From Promicromonospora iranensis (GTDB lineage Bacteria > Actinomycetota > Actinomycetes > Actinomycetales > Cellulomonadaceae), in the NCBI RefSeq assembly GCF_028994775.1, contig NZ_JAJQMN010000002.1, positions 434,001-498,000 of the forward strand: a DNA stretch of 64,000 nt, written 5' to 3'. The position numbers and the translations under genes were made by a program. Shown here in pieces: positions 9,885-17,602 of this stretch. The notes beneath the pieces are model-generated. The model saw only the letters and a program-made list of their open reading frames with translations, was not told the DNA's origin and did not search any database. The first letter of the stretch is position 1; every line of letters begins with the position of its first letter.

Positions 9885-10709
9885 CTAACGCAGGGTGACC
9901 TGCCGAGAGACGATACCTGCTCTTGCGCGTCGCTCGTTCGCATCAAGCGGCTCCTTGATGGAAAGTGCTTTCGCGAGCCGCTCGCCGAGGTCCGTCGCCG
10001 GACCCTCCAGATCGGCCGCCTCGGTGCCCTTCGGCAGCTCCCAGACGGGCACGACCAGCCCTGACGCACGAAACGCTCCCACGAACTTCCCACCTGCTAG
10101 CCCTGACTCGCGCTTTGCGTGCAGCCGAGAGAGTGCGTCGATCAGGTCGTCCTCCGGCTCGGGACGCGCCCAGCGGAGGAACTCGCGAGTCATGCGGCAC
10201 CAGTACGCCGACTCGACCGAGGACACCTTGACGGTGGGGATGGCGCCGTCGGCGGCGTCCTCCAGGTTCTCCTTGAGCTCCGGCGTGACCTCGGCGCTCG
10301 GGTCGAGCCAGAAGTCGAACGTGTCGTGCACGGTGACCTCGAACGGGACGCTCGTGTCGAGCACGTCCTGCAGGCGCGGTCCCGCACCGGGCAGCTCGCC
10401 CGACTCGACGGCCGTGCCCGGCTCGAGCTCGAGCGCCTCGAGGAGGGCCGCGGCGAGGTCACGGCTCACGTCACCCGTGCTGAGGACCCCCTGGACGGCG
10501 AGCAGGATGGTGCCGTCGGCACGGTGCAGCGCCGTCCACGCCCCCGGGAGCAGCGTCACGATCGTCACGTCCCGGGAGCCGTACTCGGCGGTCGTACGAG
10601 CCGTCGCGGTCGCTGACGGGACGATCTCGCGCATCGCGACCCAGTCGGTCTCTCCGGGGAGACCTTCGAAGGGCCGGAGCACGAAGTCGGGGGAGGAGTT
10701 CTTGGCCAT
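9885..10709 (-). CDS. DUF5926 family protein
   Basis: A 274-residue cytosolic protein of a family I associate with actinobacteria. The N-terminus RPFEGLPGETDWVAMREIVP and the middle VHDTFDFWLD are the conserved stretches I recognise. The rest is acidic with a basic C-terminus ending QVTLR, and no signal peptide or membrane segment is visible. The function of the family is unknown. The ATG at 10709 is chosen because MAKNSSPDFVLRPFEG gives the normal short N-terminus; the longer open frame upstream runs antisense to the CoA-transferase and is not credible. It is transcribed away from that divergent gene, with 127 bp between the two starts. Confidence 0.8.
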   Translation of the reverse strand: MAKNSSPDFVLRPFEGLPGETDWVAMREIVPSATATARTTAEYGSRDVTIVTLLPGAWTALHRADGTILLAVQGVLSTGDVSRDLAAALLEALELEPGTAVESGELPGAGPRLQDVLDTSVPFEVTVHDTFDFWLDPSAEVTPELKENLEDAADGAIPTVKVSSVESAYWCRMTREFLRWARPEPEDDLIDALSRLHAKRESGLAGGKFVGAFRASGLVVPVWELPKGTEAADLEGPATDLGERLAKALSIKEPLDANERRARAGIVSRQVTLR

Positions 10710-10836
10710 GCGGCGAGTGTATCCGCGCGCATGGTCACAGATCTGTCCGGCCGGTGATGTTTTCGGGAGTGGTCGGTCGGAGTCCTTGGACACGTCGTGA
10801 CCGCGGCGCGACACGGACGGGGCCGATGATGGAGCG

Positions 10837-12162
10837 GTGGAACCCTGGCTCGCCGCACACCTGCCCGTCCTCGACCTCGCCCTCGACGCCGTCCGGGCCG
10901 TCCAGCGCGCGTCCGCACGGGCCGGCCGACAGGCGGATGGGTTCGATCCGACCCGGCCCGGCACTCCCGGTCCAGACCCCGGCCCCGACCCGGCCAGGCT
11001 CGCCGCGGCCTTCGCCTCCGACCGGGTCCTCGCACTCGACGGGCGGCCCGTGGACGGGTTCGCCCCGCTCTCGGGCTTCTTCCCCACCGCCGACGGCTGG
11101 GTCCGCACCCATGCCAACTACCCGCACCACCGGGCGCGGCTGACGGCCCTGGTCGGCCTGCCCGACGACGTCGCGCGCCCCGCCTTCGCCCGGCGCCTCA
11201 CCGAGGTGACGGGACAGGAGCTCGAGGACCGCGCGGCCGACGTCGGGGCGATCGTGGCGCGTGTGCGGACCGAGCAGGAGTGGCGGACGTCGGAGCCCGG
11301 GCGCGCCGCGGGGTCCGGCCCCCTGGTACGGACCGGGCCACGAGCAGAGCCCGCGGCGGGCGGACGCCGGACCGGGTCCGTGGCACGAGCTCGTCTCGCC
11401 ACCACCGCCGCGCGGGGCAGGGCGGCGCCCCTGGCGGGTGTCCGGGTGCTGGATCTGACCCGGGTGATCGCGGGCCCCGTCGCCACCCGGACGCTCGCGC
11501 TGCTCGGTGCCGACGTCCTGCGCGTCGACCCGCCGGACCCCGTGGAGATCGAGTGGCAGCACCTCGACACGGGTCAGGGCAAGCGCAGCACGGTCCTGGA
11601 CCTCCGGGATGCCCGTGACCGCCGCGCCGCCCAGGAACTGCTCGACGTGGCCGACGTGCTTGTCACCGGCTACCGGCCGGGTGCGATCGACGCCCTCGGG
11701 CTCGAGGTGCCGCGGGACGTGGTGACGGGACGGGTCTCCGCATGGGGCGACAGCGGCCCGTGGGCCGGCCGACGCGGGTTCGACTCGATAGTCCAGGCGG
11801 CGAGCGGCATCGCCCTCCTGGAGGGCCGGGACGGGGCACCAGGGGCGCTGCCCGCCCAGGCCCTCGACCATGCGTCCGGCTACCTGCTGGCGGCGGGGAT
11901 CGTCGACGCGCTCACCCTGTGCGACGACGGGCCGGGCCGCGACGTGTCGGTGTCGCTCGCGCGCACCGGCACCTGGCTGCTGGACCTACCGGGGCGGGAC
12001 CCGTTGCACCCGGCCGCCGCACCGGCGCCGGGTACCGAGACAGTGGCGCACGACCGGGTCACCACCGCACGCCCGGCGCTCCCGGGGCACGACGACTACC
12101 CGCACCCGGCGCACCCGTGGGGACGGGACGCACCGTCCTGGCTCCCGACCCGGCCGAGCTAG
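10837..12162 (+). CDS. CaiB/BaiF (class III) CoA-transferase-like protein
   Basis: Class III CoA-transferases move CoA between carboxylic acids through an enzyme-linked anhydride on an Asp. The core begins near residue 201 with PLAGVRVLDLTRVIAGPVA, the canonical start of the family, followed by LGADVLRVDPP, GKRSTVLDLRD and LVTGYRPGAID. ALDHASGYLLA near residue 345 contains the Asp-containing helix region. The first ~190 residues (SGFFPTADGWVRTHANYPHH and ELEDRAADVGAIVARVRT) look like the family's small domain placed in front of the core, so the order resembles a permutation; I recall this order in other actinobacterial members. The start is GTG with GGAG close upstream. The substrate is unknown. 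Confidence 0.85.
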   Translation: MEPWLAAHLPVLDLALDAVRAVQRASARAGRQADGFDPTRPGTPGPDPGPDPARLAAAFASDRVLALDGRPVDGFAPLSGFFPTADGWVRTHANYPHHRARLTALVGLPDDVARPAFARRLTEVTGQELEDRAADVGAIVARVRTEQEWRTSEPGRAAGSGPLVRTGPRAEPAAGGRRTGSVARARLATTAARGRAAPLAGVRVLDLTRVIAGPVATRTLALLGADVLRVDPPDPVEIEWQHLDTGQGKRSTVLDLRDARDRRAAQELLDVADVLVTGYRPGAIDALGLEVPRDVVTGRVSAWGDSGPWAGRRGFDSIVQAASGIALLEGRDGAPGALPAQALDHASGYLLAAGIVDALTLCDDGPGRDVSVSLARTGTWLLDLPGRDPLHPAAAPAPGTETVAHDRVTTARPALPGHDDYPHPAHPWGRDAPSWLPTRPS

Positions 12163-12216
12163 TGGCTGGTTGCCCGCCCAGCAGGGCCGGCACGGCCGGC
12201 AGGGCCGGCAGCGGAG

Positions 12217-13128
12217 TCAGACCCGGACGTGGCTGCGGCGTGCGACGAGGAGGGAGCCCGCACCACCGACCACCAGGGCGCCGGCCGCCGCCGTCAGGGC
12301 AGCCGCCTCGGCGCCCGTCGTGGCGAGCCGGATCGGGGCGTCCAGCGTGGCCTCGGTGAGCGCGGACGCCTCCTGCTCGATGGCATCCACGTTCGCGCCC
12401 TCGGACGGGACGTAGGCGGTGAGCTCGGCCCCGGCGGTGTCGGCCGCCGTCGGCCTGCCCTGCCACTGCTGGCCGGGGGCCTGGACCGCTGCCGGCTCCC
12501 GGCTCGCGGCCACGGCGGGTGCGGCCTCCTGCGCGGGGGCGGCGACCTCAGCCACCACCGGCGCGGCCTCCTCTGCCGGGGCGGCCTCCTGCACGGGCTG
12601 CGTGGCGGGCTGCGCGGCGGGCTGCGCGGCGGCATTGACGGGCGCCGGCTTCGGCTTGGGCGCGGCCGCTTCGTCCATGTGCTCGCGGATGGCCTCGCGC
12701 ACCCGCTCGCGGTCCTTCTCGTCCCACTCGCCATGGCCCTGCCAGTCGCCGCCATGGCTCTGGGTCTGGTTCTGGGTCTGGTTCTGGGTCTGGTTCTGGG
12801 TCTGGTTCTGGGTGCCGCGGTCGCAGTCGCCCTGCTGTGACCCGTACCGGGGCATGTCGTAGTTCGGCTCCGCGTAGCCGGAGGGCTCGTACGAGCGCGG
12901 GGCCTCGGACCGCTGCTGGCCGCCGTGCCGCTGGTCGTGGCGGTCACCGCGGTCGTAGCCGTGGCCGTTGTCCGCGGAGTGGCCGTGGTGGTCACCGTGG
13001 CCACCGCCCTCGTTGGCCATCGCCGGGCTGGCGACGGCGGTCGCTGCGGTGGCGAGCGCGATCGTCGCCACGACACGGGAGGCCGTGGACCTGGCGACGG
13101 ACGAAGGCTTGACTGCGGCGTGCTTCAT
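12217..13128 (-). CDS. Secreted, His/Gln-rich surface protein with an LAxTG-like sorting tail
   Basis: A 303-residue protein with a signal peptide (KHAAVKPSSVARS then a hydrophobic core ending SPAMAN). The mature N-terminus is rich in His, Asp and Gly (GGGHGDHHGHSADNGHGYDR), which could bind metal. Four perfect NQTQ repeats follow near residues 107-122, then a charged helix, a long Ala/Pro/Glu/Gln linker, and a C-terminal LATTG followed by a hydrophobic helix and a short basic tail RRSHVRV. LAxTG is the motif used by class E sortases in actinobacteria, so wall anchoring is likely but no sortase gene is in the window. GGAG lies eight bases before the ATG. The function is not recognised. Confidence 0.75.
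   Translation of the reverse strand: MKHAAVKPSSVARSTASRVVATIALATAATAVASPAMANEGGGHGDHHGHSADNGHGYDRGDRHDQRHGGQQRSEAPRSYEPSGYAEPNYDMPRYGSQQGDCDRGTQNQTQNQTQNQTQNQTQSHGGDWQGHGEWDEKDRERVREAIREHMDEAAAPKPKPAPVNAAAQPAAQPATQPVQEAAPAEEAAPVVAEVAAPAQEAAPAVAASREPAAVQAPGQQWQGRPTAADTAGAELTAYVPSEGANVDAIEQEASALTEATLDAPIRLATTGAEAAALTAAAGALVVGGAGSLLVARRSHVRV
12760..12807. repeat. Four perfect 12-bp tandem repeats (NQTQ coding)
   Basis: The unit ctgggtctggtt repeats four times without a mismatch and codes for NQTQ on the minus strand. The number of copies could vary by slippage without changing the frame. Confidence 0.95.
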
Positions 13129-13240
13129 GGGAGCTGCTCCAGCTGATCGGCTACAACGGCCCGGAACCCGGGGACGCGACGACGTTACCGGATCGGGAAT
13201 AGAAGGAAAAAGGGGTAGATCGGGAAAACCTGATCCGATG

Positions 13241-13256
13241 GTCACGATCCGATAAC
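13241..13256. promoter_or_regulatory. 16-bp box upstream of the LAxTG protein gene
   Basis: GTCACGATCCGATAAC matches 12 of 16 positions of GTTACGATTAGGTAAC found upstream of the next secreted-protein gene. Both lie in the same orientation relative to their genes (113 and 65 bp from the start codon). The inverted GTnAC...GTAAC ends suggest a dimeric regulator. Confidence 0.4.
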
Positions 13257-13302
13257 AACAGGCGAATCAATGGAACCTTGACAAAGCGCGGTAAAACGTA
13301 AA

Positions 13303-13333
13303 CAGGGTGGAGCGCCAATGGCGCTCCACCCTG
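13303..13333 (-). terminator. Rho-independent terminator of the Val/Gly-repeat protein gene
   Basis: CAGGGTGGAGCGCC pairs perfectly with GGCGCTCCACCCTG over a 3-base loop. On the minus strand it is followed by TTTACGTTTTACC, a T-rich tail. It lies 44 bp beyond the stop codon. Confidence 0.9.
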
Positions 13334-13376
13334 CTACGTCAAGTCCGAAGAGGCTGGGGTCCTCTTGGTTTTCAGA

Positions 13377-14840
13377 TCAGGAGTTGCCTCCGAGCAGGCC
13401 ACCGGTGAGGCCGCTCACGGCACCGCCGGTCAGGCCGTCCACGGCGCCGGTGACGCCACCGACGGTGCCCGTCACAGCGCCGCCGGCGACACCCTTGACG
13501 GTGCTGCCCACGGTGTCCACGACGGGCTTGGCGACGCCGTCCACGACGACGTCCTTCACGACCGGCTTGGCGACGCCGTCCACGACGACGTCCTTGACCA
13601 GCGGCTTGGCGACGCGGTCCACGACCGTGTCCTTGACGACCGGCTTCGCCACGTTGTCGACCACGTTGTCCTTGACGACACCCTTGGCCACACCGCCGAG
13701 GACGACGTCCTCGACGACCGGCTTCGCGACGCCGTTCACGGCGCCCGGGACGACGTCACCCTTGACGGTGCCGACGACACCCGGCACGACCGAGCCCGCC
13801 ACGTTGCCCACGGCCGCGGTGGCGCCCGGGACGACGGAACCCTGCACCGAGCCGACGGCGCCCGGGACCACCTGGGTGGCGACCGGCTTGACGACACCGT
13901 CCACCGCGACGTCGCCCACGACGGTCTCGACCGCACCGGCGGCCGGGGTGGTGACCTTGGCCACGACACCCGGGACACCGGCGATCACGCCGGGAACCTG
14001 CGACACGACGTTGTTCACCACGCTGCCCACGCCGCCGAGCACGCCCGGCAGGTTGGCGGTGAGGCCGGCGACCGGAGCGGTCACGCCGCCCAGGATGTTC
14101 GGCACGTTGCGGATCACGTCGGCGACGGTGGAGGGCGCACCCTCGACCGCGGCGCCCGCGACGCCGGTCACGGTGCCCGTGGCGCCGGACACGATGTCAC
14201 CGGAGGCCACGCCGCCGACGACGCCGGAGGCGGCGCCCGTCGCGGTGTTGACGACCCCGCCGGCCACGCCGGTCGCGGTGCCCGCGACGCCGTTCACGAC
14301 GTCACCCTGCAGCACGCCGCCGGCGACGCCGGTGGCGGTGCCGACGACACTGCCGCCGAGCACGTTCGCGAGAGCCGAGCGGGCGGTGCCGGTCACGCCG
14401 GAGACGGCGGAACCGTTGGTCACACCACTCACGACGCCCGAGACGACCTGGGGTGCGGCGCCCTGCACGGCGCCCGACACGAACTGGGCCGGCTCGTAGT
14501 TCGGCGCGAGTGCCGTGGTGGGGGCGATGGAGGCAGGAAGCGCCTTGGTCGCCTTGGTCGCCTTGGTCACCGCGTCGGCCGCGGGAACGGCGGCGGTGAG
14601 CTCGTTCAGGTCGACCGACGTCGAGGAGAGGGCGGGGAGGCCCGCCTTGAGGCCCTCGGCAGTGGTGCCGAGGTCACCGAGAGAGTCCAGCGGCGAGGCC
14701 TCCGCGGCGATGGCCGGGGCGGCCATGCTCGTGGCCGCGGTTGCGATGGCGACGGTCGCGATGGTCCGCGCGCCCGCCGATGCGGTCTTCTTCTTGGGTG
14801 CTGCGTGCTTCAAAAGGTGCTCCAGCATCTCGTTGCGCAT
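13377..14840 (-). CDS. Secreted Val/Gly/Asp-rich repeat protein
   Basis: A 487-residue protein with an extended twin-Lys signal region (LKHAAPKKKTASAGART) and a hydrophobic core ending APAIAAEA. Almost the whole mature part is low-complexity Val/Gly/Ala/Thr, with phrases such as GTATGVAGGV and SGVVGGVASGD. Near the C-terminus a 13-residue unit VAKPVVKDVVVDG repeats about six times with small changes. No catalytic domain, transmembrane tail or sorting signal is visible. The composition suggests an extended beta-rich or elastin-like surface or matrix protein; that is inference. An AAGGAC precedes the ATG by about 12 bases, and an internal ATG at codon 5 is possible. It ends in a strong terminator, so it is probably monocistronic. 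Confidence 0.75.
   Translation of the reverse strand: MRNEMLEHLLKHAAPKKKTASAGARTIATVAIATAATSMAAPAIAAEASPLDSLGDLGTTAEGLKAGLPALSSTSVDLNELTAAVPAADAVTKATKATKALPASIAPTTALAPNYEPAQFVSGAVQGAAPQVVSGVVSGVTNGSAVSGVTGTARSALANVLGGSVVGTATGVAGGVLQGDVVNGVAGTATGVAGGVVNTATGAASGVVGGVASGDIVSGATGTVTGVAGAAVEGAPSTVADVIRNVPNILGGVTAPVAGLTANLPGVLGGVGSVVNNVVSQVPGVIAGVPGVVAKVTTPAAGAVETVVGDVAVDGVVKPVATQVVPGAVGSVQGSVVPGATAAVGNVAGSVVPGVVGTVKGDVVPGAVNGVAKPVVEDVVLGGVAKGVVKDNVVDNVAKPVVKDTVVDRVAKPLVKDVVVDGVAKPVVKDVVVDGVAKPVVDTVGSTVKGVAGGAVTGTVGGVTGAVDGLTGGAVSGLTGGLLGGNS
13506..13730. repeat. 39-bp tandem repeats inside the Val/Gly protein gene
   Basis: Five full 39-bp units (13536-13730) plus a partial one code for the 13-residue motif VAKPVVKDVVVDG and variants. 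Two adjacent units are nearly identical at DNA level. Confidence 0.85.
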
Positions 14841-14875
14841 AAGCGCGTTCGGTCCTTGAGCCCCCGAACCTAGTC

Positions 14876-14891
14876 TTCACCCCCGGGTGAA
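14876..14891. promoter_or_regulatory. Inverted repeat TTCACCC-CC-GGGTGAA
   Basis: Perfect 7-bp arms lie 36 bp upstream of the Val/Gly-repeat protein gene and 94 bp beyond the hemA stop. It may be an operator or part of a leader hairpin; there is no T-tract to support termination of hemA. Confidence 0.35.
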
Positions 14892-14904
14892 TAAAATCAC
14901 CCTT

Positions 14905-14920
14905 GTTACGATTAGGTAAC
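14905..14920. promoter_or_regulatory. 16-bp box upstream of the Val/Gly-repeat protein gene
   Basis: GTTACGATTAGGTAAC has inverted ends GTTAC/GTAAC around a six-base spacer. It is the better of two matching boxes that precede the two adjacent secreted-protein genes. The shape recalls the GTAAC-type half-sites reported for MtrA, but I cannot confirm that. Confidence 0.4.
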
Positions 14921-14985
14921 GATGGCCGGAATGGACCTTCGAAACCGGTCCGTCCGGCTTGTTCTGCCGGTTCTCGCCAGAAGTG

Positions 14986-16467
14986 TTATCGGCGGCGGGA
15001 CGGATCAGCGTCTCGCTGGGCGGACGCCTCCATCGTCAGGGCCTCAGCACCCTGGACCAGAGCGGCCTCGGCGGCCCGCGCCTCGGCGGTGGCCTTCGCC
15101 CGGACCTCGACGATCTTGTCGTGCAGCTCGGCGTGCACCCGCTTGCGCACCTGACGGGCGATGGCGTCGACGTCGGCGTCGTCCGGAGCAGGCTCACCGC
15201 GCGCGGCCAGCTCGGCCGTGAGCCGGCCGACGGAGTCGGCGATCTCGGCGACCACGCGGACCTCCGCCTCGTCCAGCAGGGCGATCACCGCGGCGTCGGC
15301 CTCGCGGCCCAGCCGGGTCTCCTCGAAGCCGCGGGCGGCCGCGTCCACGATCCGCTGCGCCTGCGCGACGACGTCGTGCGCCACGGCGGGGGCGTGCGCC
15401 TTCAGCGTGGCGAGGTCGAAGAGCAGCACACCCTCGACGTCCGCCACACCCGGGTCGACGTCGCGGTGCAGCGCGAGGTCGAGGATCACGAGCGGCCGGG
15501 GCTCCGGCTCGTCGCCGGCCCGGTCGGCGGCACGTTCCCGCGCACGGACCAGCGCGGCGGCGTCCAGCACGTGGCCGAGGCTCGCCTCGGGGCCGCGTTC
15601 TCCGACCAGGCCAGGGAGGTGGGTCCCGGCAGGAGCGTGTGCGGTGGTCTCGACAGGCTCGACCGCCGGGTCTGCGGGTTCGGGCCGGGCGGCCAGCGCG
15701 CGGCCGCGAGCGCCGCTGCAGCTGACCACCAGGTCGGCATCCGCCAGTGCCTCGACGAGCGAGTCCACCGGCTGCACGCCGTGCGACTCGGCGAACACCT
15801 CGGCACGGCCGGACTGCGAGTAGACGCGGATGTCGTCGCAGCCGCGCGCCCGGAGGGCGGCGACGGACGCGCCGGCGTACGAGCCCGTGCCGATGAGGAC
15901 GGCGCGGGTGCCGTCCCACGGCGGCAGCTCCCGCTCCGCGAGGTCCAGCGCGAGCGCGACGACGGACCGGCCTGCCGCGCCGAGCTCCGTGTCGGTGCCG
16001 ACCCGCTTGGAGGTGCGCGACGCCGTCTGGAAGAGCAGCTCGAGCGTCTTGGAGGTGGTCTCCTGCTCACGGGCCTCCGCGAGCGAGCGCTTCACCTGGC
16101 CGGCGATCTCCCGCTCGCCCACGACCATCGCGTCCAGCCCCGACGCCACGGCGAACAGGTGCTCGGTGACCTCTGGCCCGGTGCGGACGGTGAAGCTGCG
16201 CGCGGCGACGTCACCGGTGACGCCGGACGCGTGAGCAACCAGCTCGGCCACGTGGCGCGTCGCATGCCGCACGCTGTCGCCGCTCAGAGGCGCGTCGACG
16301 TCGAGGTAGAGCTCGAAGCGGTTGCACGTCGAGATCACGACGGCGCCCGCGACGGGGCCGCACGAACCCACGACGACGCGACCCACTGACGACGAACCCG
16401 TGGACAGGCGTTCCAGCGCGTCGAGGTCGAGCTCGCGGTGGCTGGCGGTGAGGGAGAGGAGAACCAC
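14986..16467 (-). CDS. hemA: Glutamyl-tRNA reductase
   Basis: First committed enzyme of C5 heme synthesis: NADPH-dependent reduction of glutamyl-tRNA to glutamate-1-semialdehyde, which HemL then converts to 5-aminolevulinate. The nucleophilic Cys is C48 in STCNRFELY. VGEREIAGQVK and the nucleotide-binding GTGSYAGASVAALRARG follow, then a C-terminal helical dimerisation region. The conserved DLAxPRD motif reads DLALHRDVD, with His for Pro. About residues 265-290 contain the insertion AVEPVETTAHAPAG, coded by a dispersed repeat (GGTCTCGACAGGCTCGACC on the plus strand). GGAG lies five bases from the GTG start. Only 49 bp separate it from the divergent hemE, so they share a control region. Confidence 0.95.
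   Translation of the reverse strand: MVLLSLTASHRELDLDALERLSTGSSSVGRVVVGSCGPVAGAVVISTCNRFELYLDVDAPLSGDSVRHATRHVAELVAHASGVTGDVAARSFTVRTGPEVTEHLFAVASGLDAMVVGEREIAGQVKRSLAEAREQETTSKTLELLFQTASRTSKRVGTDTELGAAGRSVVALALDLAERELPPWDGTRAVLIGTGSYAGASVAALRARGCDDIRVYSQSGRAEVFAESHGVQPVDSLVEALADADLVVSCSGARGRALAARPEPADPAVEPVETTAHAPAGTHLPGLVGERGPEASLGHVLDAAALVRARERAADRAGDEPEPRPLVILDLALHRDVDPGVADVEGVLLFDLATLKAHAPAVAHDVVAQAQRIVDAAARGFEETRLGREADAAVIALLDEAEVRVVAEIADSVGRLTAELAARGEPAPDDADVDAIARQVRKRVHAELHDKIVEVRAKATAEARAAEAALVQGAEALTMEASAQRDADPSRRR
15646..15664. repeat. Copy of the GTCGAG-type repeat inside hemA
   Basis: GGTCTCGACAGGCTCGACC, the reverse complement of GGTCGAGCCTGTCGAGACC, differs at one base from the intergenic copy at 30837-30855. 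It lies in frame and codes VEPVET in HemA. Confidence 0.6.
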
Positions 16468-16516
16468 AGTGCTCCAACTTTATGCACCCCGGCGCGGCAG
16501 GGCAGAATCGGGAAGC

Positions 16517-17602
16517 GTGAAGTCCACCACGATTGCCCCTGCTCATCCGCTCGCCGACGGGCGGACCTCTGCCGCGCCCCTGGTGCAGGCCCTCCGGGGT
16601 GAACGTGCCGGCCACACGCCCGTCTGGTTCATGCGCCAGGCCGGCCGCTCCCTGCCCGAGTACCGCGAGGTCCGCCAGGGCACGGGCATGCTCGAGGCCT
16701 GCCTGCGGCCGGAGCTCGCGTCGGAGATCACACTGCAGCCCGTCCGCCGGCACGGGGTCGACGCGGCGGTCTTCTTCTCCGACATCGTGGTGCCGCTCAA
16801 GCTCGCCGGCGTCGGCGTGGACATCACGGCGGGCGTCGGTCCGGTGATGGACCAGCCGTACCGCACCGCCGACGACGTCGCGCGGCTCGTCTCCCGGTCG
16901 CTCGACGACGCGGCCCTGGACCCGATCCGGGAGGCCGTCGCGCTGACCGTCGCCGAGCTGGGCCCGACGCCGCTCCTCGGCTTCGGCGGCGCGCCGTTCA
17001 CGCTCGCCGCGTATCTCGTGGAGGGCCGGCCGTCACGGGACCACCTGGCCGCACGCACCCTGATGCACGCCGACCCGGCGACATGGGACGCGCTCGTGAC
17101 GTGGACCGCCGACCTCACCGGTGCGTTCCTCCGCGCGCAGGTCGAGGCGGGCGCGAGCGCCGTGCAGCTGTTCGACTCCTGGGCGGGGTCGCTCTCGCTC
17201 GCGGACTACACGTCGCGCGTCGCGCCCTCGTCGACCCGGGCGCTGGCCTACGTCGCGGACACCGGTGTACCCGGAATCCACTTCGGCACCGGCACCGGGC
17301 ACCTGCTGCCGGCCATGCGGTCCGTGCTGGTCTCGGCGGGGATCACCGACCACGCCGTCGGCATCGACTACCGGACGCCGCTCGACGAGGCCGCCGCACT
17401 GCTGCCCGGGGTGCCGCTGCAGGGCAACATCGACCCCGCCCTGCTGGCCGCACCCTGGGAGGTGCTGGAGGCGCACGTGCGCGACGTCGTCGAGCGTGGC
17501 CGCACGGCGCCCGGGCACGTGGTCAACCTGGGCCACGGCGTGCCGCCCGAGACCGACCCGACGGTACTGACCCGCGTGGTCGAGCTGGTGCACTCGTTGT
17601 GA
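16517..17602 (+). CDS. hemE: Uroporphyrinogen III decarboxylase
   Basis: Cytosolic enzyme that removes four acetate carboxyls from uroporphyrinogen III to give coproporphyrinogen III. The family signature FMRQAGRSLPEYR lies near residues 35-47 and carries the substrate-binding Arg residues. FFSDIVVPLKLAGVGVD, GGAPFTLAAYLVEG, LFDSWAGSLS and the terminal GNIDP and NLGHGVPPETDP motifs all fit. At 361 residues it is the normal length. The GTG start is preceded by GGGAAG; longer upstream frames overlap hemA. Its TGA overlaps the GTG of the next gene (GTGA), so the two are translationally coupled. Confidence 0.97.
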   Translation: MKSTTIAPAHPLADGRTSAAPLVQALRGERAGHTPVWFMRQAGRSLPEYREVRQGTGMLEACLRPELASEITLQPVRRHGVDAAVFFSDIVVPLKLAGVGVDITAGVGPVMDQPYRTADDVARLVSRSLDDAALDPIREAVALTVAELGPTPLLGFGGAPFTLAAYLVEGRPSRDHLAARTLMHADPATWDALVTWTADLTGAFLRAQVEAGASAVQLFDSWAGSLSLADYTSRVAPSSTRALAYVADTGVPGIHFGTGTGHLLPAMRSVLVSAGITDHAVGIDYRTPLDEAAALLPGVPLQGNIDPALLAAPWEVLEAHVRDVVERGRTAPGHVVNLGHGVPPETDPTVLTRVVELVHSL

